Assembly (NCBI GenBank): GCA_951812305.1
Contig: CATOSB010000002.1
Location: 558,001 to 622,000 of the forward strand
Direction: 5' to 3'
DNA from: an uncultured Paracoccaceae bacterium
GTDB taxonomy: Bacteria > Pseudomonadota > Alphaproteobacteria > Rhodobacterales > Rhodobacteraceae
Length of the DNA: 64,000 nt
Numbering within the stretch: position 1 is the stretch's first letter; each line of letters starts with the position of its first letter. The notes beneath the pieces were generated by a model. The model ran no database searches and had not been told where the DNA came from. It saw only the letters and a program-made list of their open reading frames with translations. The position numbers and the translations under genes are program-made. Shown piece by piece: positions 8,468 to 16,068 of the stretch.

Positions 8468-9338
8468 TCAGCGCCAGAAGGGATGCGGAACCGGGTCTTT
8501 GCGGTTGAAAAGAAACTGTTTGAAGACAGCGCCGTAGGAACGGAACGCATAGCCGTCGTTCTGGCGCAGGAACTTGTCGCGTCGTTTGGCATAGACCGCT
8601 GGCAGTTCGTACCACGCGATATTTGGATGCGCATGATGAACTGCGTGCAGGTTGTTGTTCAGGAACAGAAGCGAAAGGAGGCCGCGGTCTTCAATGATGG
8701 CGGTGCGGCCAGAGGCGCGTTCATGGGCCTGATGCTCCAGGAAGGTGCGGATTTTGATCAGGGACAGGCCGATATATGCGGCGATGATGTAGGCCCAGAA
8801 CGGCATTGCGCTGACGCTTGTTAACCAGACGACCACAAGGGCGACGGCCGGGATATGCCAAAGCCAACCGTGCAGAACCGCGCGGTTGCGATTGCGCCAG
8901 TCGCTGGCCACAAACATCGCCTGAGACACTGTTGCGCCGATAATCAGGCGACCCAGCAGCGTGTTGTTGAAATTCAGGATCAGCCGCAGCCATCGTGGCA
9001 GCGCGTTCCAGACCGTTGGGTCAAGGTAATTGCTTTCCGGGTCGTCGTAAGGATCCGTTAGATCGGCATCCAGATGATGCGCCAGATGCGTATCGCGAAA
9101 CCGCATAAACGGGATGAATAGCGACAGACCCGGAAAGACAAGGAACTCGTTCAATTTCCGTGAGCGGAAGGGATGGCCGTGGATAACTTCATGCGTCAGC
9201 GACGAATGCAGTGCGACGGCAATCCCGGTGATAACAATACCAAGGAACAGGCTGATTTCACTTAAGAATGTGGTTCCGGTGATCCATAAAAGATAGCATA
9301 AGACAAGCATGATCAGCGTCGGCCATTCAATGGCATTC
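8468..9338 (-). pseudogene. Fatty acid desaturase, main part (gene split by IS66)
   Basis: This holds nearly all of a membrane fatty acid desaturase of about 300 residues. The three histidine boxes that bind the di-iron centre are intact: HEVIHGHP, DTHLAHH and NLHAVHHAHP, with hydrophobic segments between. The native gene started at 10969, and an IS66-family element entered after the tenth codon, leaving matching TGGCATTC duplications. A reading frame beginning inside the IS (9502) runs unbroken into this one and would make a chimera with all three His boxes, so activity is not excluded. Its exact substrate (fatty acyl lipid or carotenoid-like) is unclear. Confidence 0.9.
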
Positions 9339-10938
9339 GTAACTCCCAAGCACCCCCCACGTTTGAGTGTTATTGTCAGTTTTATGGTGAGTCGAATTTG
9401 CCATTTTGCGCGTGTTTTTTTCTTTCTTGTCTGAATTCTGTGGCGCCGGGTTGATTTCTCTGAATCAGTGGTGGGATGGATCAGGTTGCCGCCCTTGAAC
9501 AACTTCTCGCCACGGCTCTGCGTCGGATCGCTGAGCTTGAAGCTGCGTTGGCGAGCATGGCGGAAGAGATCACGGACCTGCGCCGACAGTTGGCCAAGAA
9601 CAGCAGCAATAGCAGCAAGCCCCCTTCAAGTGATGGCCTGAAGAAGCCAGCCCCGCGCAGCCTGCGTGGCAAATCCGGAAAGAAAAGTGGCGGCCAAGTT
9701 GGCCACCGGGGCGACACCCTGCGCCAGACGTCAACACCCGACTTTGTCGAACGGCATGAGGCGACGCATTGCAGCGCCTGTCAGAGCGCCCTGACGGCGG
9801 AGATGGTGAAAGGGATCGAGAAGCGTCAGGTGTTCGACTTGCCTGCGCCACGCCTGGAGGTCACCGAGCATCAGGCGGCGGTTTATTGTTGCGACCATTG
9901 TCGAGCCACGACGACGGCTGGCTTTCCCGATGGCGTGGCCGCGCATGTGCAATATGGCACGCGCATGCGGGCAGTGGCGGTCTATTGCAATGTTCAGCAG
10001 CTGATACCCGAGGATCGGGTCTGCCAGCTTATGCGCGACCTGTTTGGGGCCACCAGCTTGTGCGCGGCCAGCGTGACCAACTGGACGCGCGGCGCGGCAA
10101 ATAAGATGGGTGTCGTGGTTGAACACATTCTCGCCCGGCTTGCCGAAGGCGGCGTTCGGCATCTGGACGAGACCGGACTTCGTGTTGCCGGCAAGCTGCA
10201 CTGGCTGCACACGATCTGCGATACCGCCTTCACCCATTACCGCATCAGCGCCAAACGCGGTGCTGTTCCAACCTTCCTGACCGGCGGGACGATCATTCAT
10301 GATCACTGGAAACCCTACTACGCCCATATGAGCGGAGTGGACGCCCACGCCCTCTGCGGGGCGCATCACTTGCGCGAACTCAAGGCCATCGAAGAGATCG
10401 AAAAAGAGCCTTGGGCGACGGAGATGAGCGCAGTGCTTCATAGCGCCAATCAGCTCAGATGCGCGGCTCAGGATCAAGGCGAGACCGAACTCCCGGAACT
10501 GGTTCGCCAGGGTATAGTCACCAGATACATGGCGATCCTCGCCAAGGGGCTCGCCTTCCACGAACGCCAGCCCCCGCTGGCCAAAAGCCCCGGCACCCGC
10601 GGCCGAAAAGCCAGGCGGCCAGGCCACAACCTGCTCCTCCGCCTGCGTGACTACCGCGATGACGTTTTGCGATTCATCGCCGACTTCGCGGTCCCATTCA
10701 CAAACAATCAGGCCGAACAGGACCTGCGCATGATGAAGCTGCGCATGAAAATCTCGGGCACCTTCCGCACCCTCGAGGGCGCGCGGGTCTTCGCCGACAT
10801 CAGGTCCGTCATCTCGACGGCCAGAAAACACCGGTTCAACATCCTGGAAATCCTGACCCTGTCACCACCTCAGATCATCGCACGGCTCTGACGGAACAAA
10901 ACCCCGCAACCCTATCGGACAGGGTGCTTGGGAGTTAC
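9339..10938 (+). mobile_element. IS66-family element, copy 1 (ISBst12-like, 1600 bp)
   Basis: The ends are GTAACTCCCAAGCACCC in inverted orientation, starting with the GTAA typical of IS66. The 8-bp target duplication TGGCATTC occurs at 9331-9338 and 10939-10946. A single transposase gene fills it; the tnpA and tnpB accessory genes of classic IS66 are absent, as in the ISBst12 subgroup. It is one base shorter than copies 2 and 3 because a homopolymer near the left end has 7 T instead of 8. Confidence 0.96.
9476..10891 (+). CDS. IS66-family transposase (TnpC type), copy 1
   Basis: A 471-residue transposase. In order: an N-terminal leucine-zipper-like coiled coil (about 1-40, LEQLLATALRRIAELEAAL), the IS66 signature NSSNSSKPPSSDG (about 42-54), a zinc-finger-like region with CSACQSAL and CCDHCRA (about 97-145), and the catalytic domain with LDETGLRVAGKLHWLH (Asp near 226), IIHDHWKPYY (Asp near 275) and NNQAEQDLRMMKLRMKISG (Glu near 413). 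The protein is identical to those of copies 2 and 3 in this window. Start ATG at 9476 with a GGTGG sequence upstream. Confidence 0.95.
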   Translation: MDQVAALEQLLATALRRIAELEAALASMAEEITDLRRQLAKNSSNSSKPPSSDGLKKPAPRSLRGKSGKKSGGQVGHRGDTLRQTSTPDFVERHEATHCSACQSALTAEMVKGIEKRQVFDLPAPRLEVTEHQAAVYCCDHCRATTTAGFPDGVAAHVQYGTRMRAVAVYCNVQQLIPEDRVCQLMRDLFGATSLCAASVTNWTRGAANKMGVVVEHILARLAEGGVRHLDETGLRVAGKLHWLHTICDTAFTHYRISAKRGAVPTFLTGGTIIHDHWKPYYAHMSGVDAHALCGAHHLRELKAIEEIEKEPWATEMSAVLHSANQLRCAAQDQGETELPELVRQGIVTRYMAILAKGLAFHERQPPLAKSPGTRGRKARRPGHNLLLRLRDYRDDVLRFIADFAVPFTNNQAEQDLRMMKLRMKISGTFRTLEGARVFADIRSVISTARKHRFNILEILTLSPPQIIARL

Positions 10939-10969
10939 TGGCATTCCTGGGTCGTGCGGCGCTGGTCAT
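10939..10969 (-). pseudogene. Fatty acid desaturase, severed 5' end
   Basis: The native ATG at 10969 and the first ten codons (MTSAARPRNA) lie here, including the second copy of the target duplication. Joining across the IS restores the frame MTSAARPRNAIEWPTLIM. The native promoter should lie in 10970-11094, between this and the XRE gene, and now reads into the right end of the IS. Confidence 0.85.
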
Positions 10970-11094
10970 TGAAGTCCTTTTGCCCGTGGTGTGAGTGTGG
11001 TCACGAAACCGTGAGAATGTAGGTCAAAAAGTTAAATGAAAGAATTATGTGAATGATTAACTTTCTTACCAGATTGTGATATTAGTCACCAACA

Positions 11095-11952
11095 ATGATA
11101 AACATCGACAAAAGAGAACGCGCGGCCCAGTTCCGCAATCGCCTGAAGGAGGCGATGGCGACCAAGGACGCAACCCAGAGCGGACTGGCCCGCGCAGTGG
11201 GGGTCGACCGGTCGACAATTTCGCAGCTTCTGACCGGCACCGGCGCGCGGTTGCCCAATGCGCAGGTGGTGGCGGAATGCGCCGCAGCGTTAGGCGTATC
11301 GGCGGACTGGTTGTTGGGGTTGAGCGAGCGACCTGAAAGCGTGGCGGAATTGATGGCGATCAGCCTGTCGGTGACAGAAGCGCCGCGCGCATTGATCGAC
11401 GAGCAGATCTTCGATTGGCACATGGAATCCATCGGCTACAAGATCCGCCATGTCCCTGCCGGCCTGCCCGACATGCTGAAAACCCGCGAGGTGCTGGAAT
11501 GGGAATATACGCCGCATCTGGGGCGCACCACGGATCAGGCCATTGGGGCCAGTGAAGACAGATTGAAGTTCCTGCGGGATTCGTCTTCGGATTTCGAGAT
11601 CGCGCTTCCGCGCCACGAAATCGAAAGCTTTGCACGGGGTGAGGGGTATTATGCGGGGTTGCCCTTCGAATTGCGAAAGCGTCAGATTGAACAGCTCAGT
11701 GTGCTTTACGACCAGCTTTTTCCGACCCTGCGCATTCAAGTCTATGATGTGCGGCGCATGTTTTCTTCGCCGATCACGGTGTTCGGGCCGATTCTGGCCG
11801 TGCTTTATGTCGGGCGCTACTACATCGCTTTTCGCGATACCGACCGGGTGCAGACTTTGAGTACCCATTTTGATGGGCTGGTGCGGGACGCGATGGTGTC
11901 GGACCGGGAATTTTCGGATTACGTGGCAGGGCTGGAAACCGGCATGGAATGA
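11095..11952 (+). CDS. XRE-family transcriptional regulator
   Basis: A 285-residue DNA-binding protein. The N-terminal HTH_XRE domain covers about residues 10-70 (FRNRLKEAMATKDATQSGLARAV, then VDRSTISQLLTG and PNAQVVAECAAALGVSADWLLG). Residues 80-285 form a longer effector region I do not recognise, with no membrane segment. The ATG at 11095 fits the usual spacing to the HTH. It was divergent from the desaturase start and could control it, which is inference. Its 3' end overlaps the 3' end of the convergent LysR gene. Confidence 0.85.
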   Translation: MINIDKRERAAQFRNRLKEAMATKDATQSGLARAVGVDRSTISQLLTGTGARLPNAQVVAECAAALGVSADWLLGLSERPESVAELMAISLSVTEAPRALIDEQIFDWHMESIGYKIRHVPAGLPDMLKTREVLEWEYTPHLGRTTDQAIGASEDRLKFLRDSSSDFEIALPRHEIESFARGEGYYAGLPFELRKRQIEQLSVLYDQLFPTLRIQVYDVRRMFSSPITVFGPILAVLYVGRYYIAFRDTDRVQTLSTHFDGLVRDAMVSDREFSDYVAGLETGME

Positions 11953-12836
11953 TTGGCCAAGGCTTGTGCCAGATGGTCATAGACCAGCCGGATGCGGCGG
12001 CTGGTGTGAAGCTCTTTATGTGTGGTCAGCCAGACGGGAAAGACGATTTCCGTCTACTTGGGCAGGACGGCTTCAATACCTGGCGTGACGGAGGCGAGAC
12101 GGGCTTCCATCGGGCCGATGCCTTGCCCAAGACGCACCAGTTCCCAGGCGACAAGGCCGTTTTCCGAATGCAGGCGAAACCGCGCGCGCGGAATGTGGAT
12201 GCCCATTGCCGCCATGTATTCGATCATCCTGTCCGGGTCGCCAAAACTGATAAAATCGTGCGAGGTCAGATCTTCGACCGTTTCCGGGCGGCCCCGGCAG
12301 TCGAGATAGGATTTTGCGCCGTAGAAATACGCCGCGGGTTCTGCGACCAGCCGCGCGATGAGTTCGGGTTGCGCGGGGCGGACATGGCGGATGGCGATAT
12401 CCGCCTCGCGGTGTTGCAGGTCGCGGATGTCGTTGGCGGCGACGATCTCGATTTCAAGCGCGGGGGCGATGCCGCGCAGTTGCGCGACGATAGGTGGCAA
12501 ATGATAGGCGGACATGACGTCGGACGCGGTGATGCGCACGATGCCGGTGATGTCCTGTGACTGGCCGGAGGCGGCAAGCGAGACCCGTGCCGCGGCCTCG
12601 CCCATTGCCCGGACATGGTCGAGCAGTTCGACACCGGACGGGGTGAGGGTGAGCGCGCGCCCGACCCGTTCAAACAGCACGATGCCGAGTTTTTCTTCCA
12701 GCGCGGCGACCTGACGGCTGAGCGTTGGCTGGGTCTGGCCGAGCACACGCGCGGCGGCAGAGAGTGACCCTTCTTCGACCGTGGCGAGGAAGGCGCGTAT
12801 CTGGTTCCAGTCGAAATTCACGGCGGCCCAATTCAT
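11919..12836 (-). pseudogene. LysR-family regulator with in-frame amber codon
   Basis: The first 260 codons encode a LysR regulator: winged HTH (about 8-66, IRAFLATVEEGSLSAAARVL then TQPTLSRQVAALEEKLG) and a substrate-binding domain. A TAG at 12054-12056 stops it after VTPGIEAVLPK. The same frame stays open for 44 more codons to a TAA at 11919-11921 and reads IVFPVWLTTHKELHTSRRIR and LVYDHLAQALA, which is the normal end of such proteins. This is therefore a single-codon nonsense change, not a natural end. The truncated protein lacks the last strand and helix of the effector domain and may be unstable. The gene faces the methyltransferase at 14531, its likely target. Confidence 0.88.
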
Positions 12837-12848
12837 ACATTTACGTAT
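12835..12848. promoter_or_regulatory. Possible LysR-type binding site
   Basis: ATAC-N6-GTAT is an imperfect palindrome overlapping the LysR start codon, in what was an 85-bp gap between LysR and the divergent methyltransferase. LysR proteins commonly bind such dyads beside their own gene. Only one dyad was seen, so this is tentative. Confidence 0.3.
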
Positions 12849-12921
12849 GGATCAAATGCGTATTTTGGCAATTTCTATTTGAGAAGTGTATAGGTATCCC
12901 GACACCAGAAGGAGATTTAAC

Positions 12922-14522
12922 GTAACTCCCAAGCACCCTGTCCGATAGGGTTGCGGGGTTTTGTTCCGTCAGAGCCGTGCGATGATCTGAGGTGGTGACA
13001 GGGTCAGGATTTCCAGGATGTTGAACCGGTGTTTTCTGGCCGTCGAGATGACGGACCTGATGTCGGCGAAGACCCGCGCGCCCTCGAGGGTGCGGAAGGT
13101 GCCCGAGATTTTCATGCGCAGCTTCATCATGCGCAGGTCCTGTTCGGCCTGATTGTTTGTGAATGGGACCGCGAAGTCGGCGATGAATCGCAAAACGTCA
13201 TCGCGGTAGTCACGCAGGCGGAGGAGCAGGTTGTGGCCTGGCCGCCTGGCTTTTCGGCCGCGGGTGCCGGGGCTTTTGGCCAGCGGGGGCTGGCGTTCGT
13301 GGAAGGCGAGCCCCTTGGCGAGGATCGCCATGTATCTGGTGACTATACCCTGGCGAACCAGTTCCGGGAGTTCGGTCTCGCCTTGATCCTGAGCCGCGCA
13401 TCTGAGCTGATTGGCGCTATGAAGCACTGCGCTCATCTCCGTCGCCCAAGGCTCTTTTTCGATCTCTTCGATGGCCTTGAGTTCGCGCAAGTGATGCGCC
13501 CCGCAGAGGGCGTGGGCGTCCACTCCGCTCATATGGGCGTAGTAGGGTTTCCAGTGATCATGAATGATCGTCCCGCCGGTCAGGAAGGTTGGAACAGCAC
13601 CGCGTTTGGCGCTGATGCGGTAATGGGTGAAGGCGGTATCGCAGATCGTGTGCAGCCAGTGCAGCTTGCCGGCAACACGAAGTCCGGTCTCGTCCAGATG
13701 CCGAACGCCGCCTTCGGCAAGCCGGGCGAGAATGTGTTCAACCACGACACCCATCTTATTTGCCGCGCCGCGCGTCCAGTTGGTCACGCTGGCCGCGCAC
13801 AAGCTGGTGGCCCCAAACAGGTCGCGCATAAGCTGGCAGACCCGATCCTCGGGTATCAGCTGCTGAACATTGCAATAGACCGCCACTGCCCGCATGCGCG
13901 TGCCATATTGCACATGCGCGGCCACGCCATCGGGAAAGCCAGCCGTCGTCGTGGCTCGACAATGGTCGCAACAATAAACCGCCGCCTGATGCTCGGTGAC
14001 CTCCAGGCGTGGCGCAGGCAAGTCGAACACCTGACGCTTCTCGATCCCTTTCACCATCTCCGCCGTCAGGGCGCTCTGACAGGCGCTGCAATGCGTCGCC
14101 TCATGCCGTTCGACAAAGTCGGGTGTTGACGTCTGGCGCAGGGTGTCGCCCCGGTGGCCAACTTGGCCGCCACTTTTCTTTCCGGATTTGCCACGCAGGC
14201 TGCGCGGGGCTGGCTTCTTCAGGCCATCACTTGAAGGGGGCTTGCTGCTATTGCTGCTGTTCTTGGCCAACTGTCGGCGCAGGTCCGTGATCTCTTCCGC
14301 CATGCTCGCCAACGCAGCTTCAAGCTCAGCGATCCGACGCAGAGCCGTGGCGAGAAGTTGTTCAAGGGCGGCAACCTGATCCATCCCACCACTGATTCAG
14401 AGAAATCAACCCGGCGCCACAGAATTCAGACAAGAAAGAAAAAAAACACGCGCAAAATGGCAAATTCGACTCACCATAAAACTGACAATAACACTCAAAC
14501 GTGGGGGGTGCTTGGGAGTTAC
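12922..14522 (-). mobile_element. IS66-family element, copy 2 (1601 bp)
   Basis: Same element as copy 1 in the opposite orientation, with the GTAACTCCCAAGCACCC ends. The 8-bp target duplication GATTTAAC is at 12914-12921 and 14523-14530. The target is the spacer between the GGAG ribosome-binding site (12911-12914) and the ATG (14531) of the methyltransferase. Confidence 0.96.
12969..14384 (-). CDS. IS66-family transposase (TnpC type), copy 2
   Basis: A 471-residue protein identical to copy 1, with the same coiled coil, NSSNSSKPPSSDG signature, CxxC pairs and DDE core. The long frame on its complementary strand (13029-14129) is a shadow produced by codon bias. Confidence 0.95.
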   Translation of the reverse strand: MDQVAALEQLLATALRRIAELEAALASMAEEITDLRRQLAKNSSNSSKPPSSDGLKKPAPRSLRGKSGKKSGGQVGHRGDTLRQTSTPDFVERHEATHCSACQSALTAEMVKGIEKRQVFDLPAPRLEVTEHQAAVYCCDHCRATTTAGFPDGVAAHVQYGTRMRAVAVYCNVQQLIPEDRVCQLMRDLFGATSLCAASVTNWTRGAANKMGVVVEHILARLAEGGVRHLDETGLRVAGKLHWLHTICDTAFTHYRISAKRGAVPTFLTGGTIIHDHWKPYYAHMSGVDAHALCGAHHLRELKAIEEIEKEPWATEMSAVLHSANQLRCAAQDQGETELPELVRQGIVTRYMAILAKGLAFHERQPPLAKSPGTRGRKARRPGHNLLLRLRDYRDDVLRFIADFAVPFTNNQAEQDLRMMKLRMKISGTFRTLEGARVFADIRSVISTARKHRFNILEILTLSPPQIIARL

Positions 14523-14530
14523 GATTTAAC

Positions 14531-15154
14531 ATGCAAGCAGAAGCAAAATTCTGGGACGGGATTGCGCCCAAATACGCCAAGAGTCCGATCAGGAACATGA
14601 CCGCCTATGAGGCGACATTGGCGCGGGTGGCGGCGCGGTTAAGGCCGGATGACACTGTGCTGGAAATGGGCTGCGGCACCGGGACGACTGCGTTGAAGCT
14701 GGCCGGATCAGTGGCGCGTTACACGGGCACCGATGTCAGCCCCAAAATGATCGAGATCGCGCGGGAAAAGAAGCGTCAGGGCGTGTTCGACAATCTGGAC
14801 TTCACCACCGCACCGGCAAATGAGACGCGCTTTGAGAAGGGTACTTTCGATGCGCTTCTGGCGTTTAATCTGTTGCATCTGATTGAGGATCTGGACGACG
14901 CGTTGACGCGCGCGCATGATTTGCTGAAACACGGCGGGCTGTTCATTTCCAAGACGCCCTGTCTTGGCGTCATGGGCCTGCATATTCGGCTGGCCGTGCC
15001 GGTGATGCGGTTCTTCGGCAAGGCGCCGTTTGTGGAGTTCCTGCGCCCGGACGGGTTGGAAGACACGATCCGGGGCCACGGGTTCGAGTTGGTGGAGACG
15101 CGCAGTTTCGAGGGTTCGCCACACTCATGGTACGTGGTGGCGCGAAAAGTTTGA
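14531..15154 (+). CDS. Class I SAM-dependent methyltransferase (translation signal lost)
   Basis: A 207-residue cytosolic methyltransferase of the Methyltransf_11/25 type. SAM-binding motif I is VLEMGCGTGTTAL (about 43-55), followed by TGTDVSPKMIEIA (motif II region) and LLAFNLLHLIEDL (motif IV region). The substrate is unknown. The native ribosome-binding site AGGAGATTTAAC is now 1.6 kb away because IS66 copy 2 inserted exactly between it and the ATG. The IS end supplies GGGAG 12 bases before the ATG, which could weakly replace it. An open frame from 14501 inside the IS also reads into the gene. Confidence 0.87.
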   Translation: MQAEAKFWDGIAPKYAKSPIRNMTAYEATLARVAARLRPDDTVLEMGCGTGTTALKLAGSVARYTGTDVSPKMIEIAREKKRQGVFDNLDFTTAPANETRFEKGTFDALLAFNLLHLIEDLDDALTRAHDLLKHGGLFISKTPCLGVMGLHIRLAVPVMRFFGKAPFVEFLRPDGLEDTIRGHGFELVETRSFEGSPHSWYVVARKV

Positions 15155-15182
15155 AGGATTTCGAATTGTGCTTCACGAGACA

Positions 15183-15275
15183 TTTTTGGCTTTGCCAAAA
15201 AGTCGTTGCTCGCACAATCCGACCAATTGAGGGGGACTGGTCCCCCTCAAACTCCCCCTCCCTCAAACTCCCCCT
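15183..15275. other. Hairpin cluster after the methyltransferase
   Basis: TTTTTGGC-TTT-GCCAAAAA (15183-15201) and TTGAGGGGGA-CTGG-TCCCCCTCAA (15227-15250) are perfect hairpins, followed by two direct repeats of CTCAAACTCCCCCT. They lie between convergent genes and probably end transcription from one or both sides, although the second lacks a T tract. Confidence 0.5.
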
Positions 15276-15306
15276 GAAGTACTTCTGGCCAGATGAGGGA
15301 ACCGGG

Positions 15307-16068
15307 TCAGGACATGCCCACATGCGGGTTGAATGTGTGGCCGTCGACCGAGATGACCTGTCCTGAGACCAGCCGCGCGGCATCGGACGCAAGGAAGACG
15401 GCCATATTGGCGATGTCTTCGCCGGTGACCCAGGACTGCATGGACGTGCCGGAAGCATAGCCTTGGTAAACATCGTCGCGGGTCAAGCCCTTGGCGGCGG
15501 CCTCTGCCTGCATCACACGTTCCATCCGGGGGCCTTCCACGGAACCGGGGCAAAGGGCATTTGCGCGGATGCCAAAGGGCCCAAGTTCCATGGCCAGGGT
15601 TTTCATCAGACCGATTTCGGCCCATTTCGCTGCCGAATAGGGCGCGCGGTTGGGATAGCCGTGCCAACCGGCGGTAGAGGATGTGATGAGGATGACGCCG
15701 TGCTTTGCGGCCTTCATCATCGGCGTGGCGTATTTTGCGGCGAGGAAAGCGCCATCGAGATTGACGGACAGGCAGGCGTGCCAGTCTTCAAGCGAAACAT
15801 CTTCGACCGGTGCGGTCGGCCCGGAACTGCCTGCGTTGGCGCAAAGGACGTCAAGGCCGCCCCAGCGGTTTGAGATATCGTGGAACAGCCCGCCGACGGC
15901 CTCTTCATCGGCGGCGTTCACGAGGCTTGCCAACCGGTCGTCCGGAGCATTGACGATTGTGTCTTCGTCCACATCCGTGATCCAGATATCGTGCCCGTCT
16001 GCTGCAAACGCGTCGGCCATTGCACCGCCAATTCCGGAGCCGCCGCCGGTGATCAGGACCCGGCTCAT
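15307..16068 (-). CDS. SDR-family oxidoreductase of the carnitine cluster
   Basis: A 253-residue NAD(P)-dependent short-chain dehydrogenase. The Rossmann motif is TGGGSGIGGAMA (about 7-18), NAGSSGP marks the structural NAG, and the catalytic Ser and YxxxK appear in ITSSTAG and APYSAAK (Tyr near 152). The C-terminus has DAARLVSGQVISVDGH. Its ATG overlaps the TGA of the carnitine dehydrogenase gene by four bases, so the two are translationally coupled and the enzyme probably acts in the same pathway or on a related carnitine derivative. The exact substrate is not visible. Confidence 0.87.
   Translation of the reverse strand: MSRVLITGGGSGIGGAMADAFAADGHDIWITDVDEDTIVNAPDDRLASLVNAADEEAVGGLFHDISNRWGGLDVLCANAGSSGPTAPVEDVSLEDWHACLSVNLDGAFLAAKYATPMMKAAKHGVILITSSTAGWHGYPNRAPYSAAKWAEIGLMKTLAMELGPFGIRANALCPGSVEGPRMERVMQAEAAAKGLTRDDVYQGYASGTSMQSWVTGEDIANMAVFLASDAARLVSGQVISVDGHTFNPHVGMS

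Noticed and set aside
13029..14129. A 366-codon frame antisense to the IS66 transposase (also at 9731-10831 and 27432-28532)
   Set aside because: It lies fully opposite an intact transposase with all motifs, has no recognisable domain and is explained by GC codon bias.
9339..14522. IS66 copies 1 and 2 as the ends of a composite transposon
   Set aside because: Each copy has its own matched 8-bp duplication, and the outer flanks do not form a joint duplication, so they arrived independently. The intact duplications also argue against a later inversion between them.
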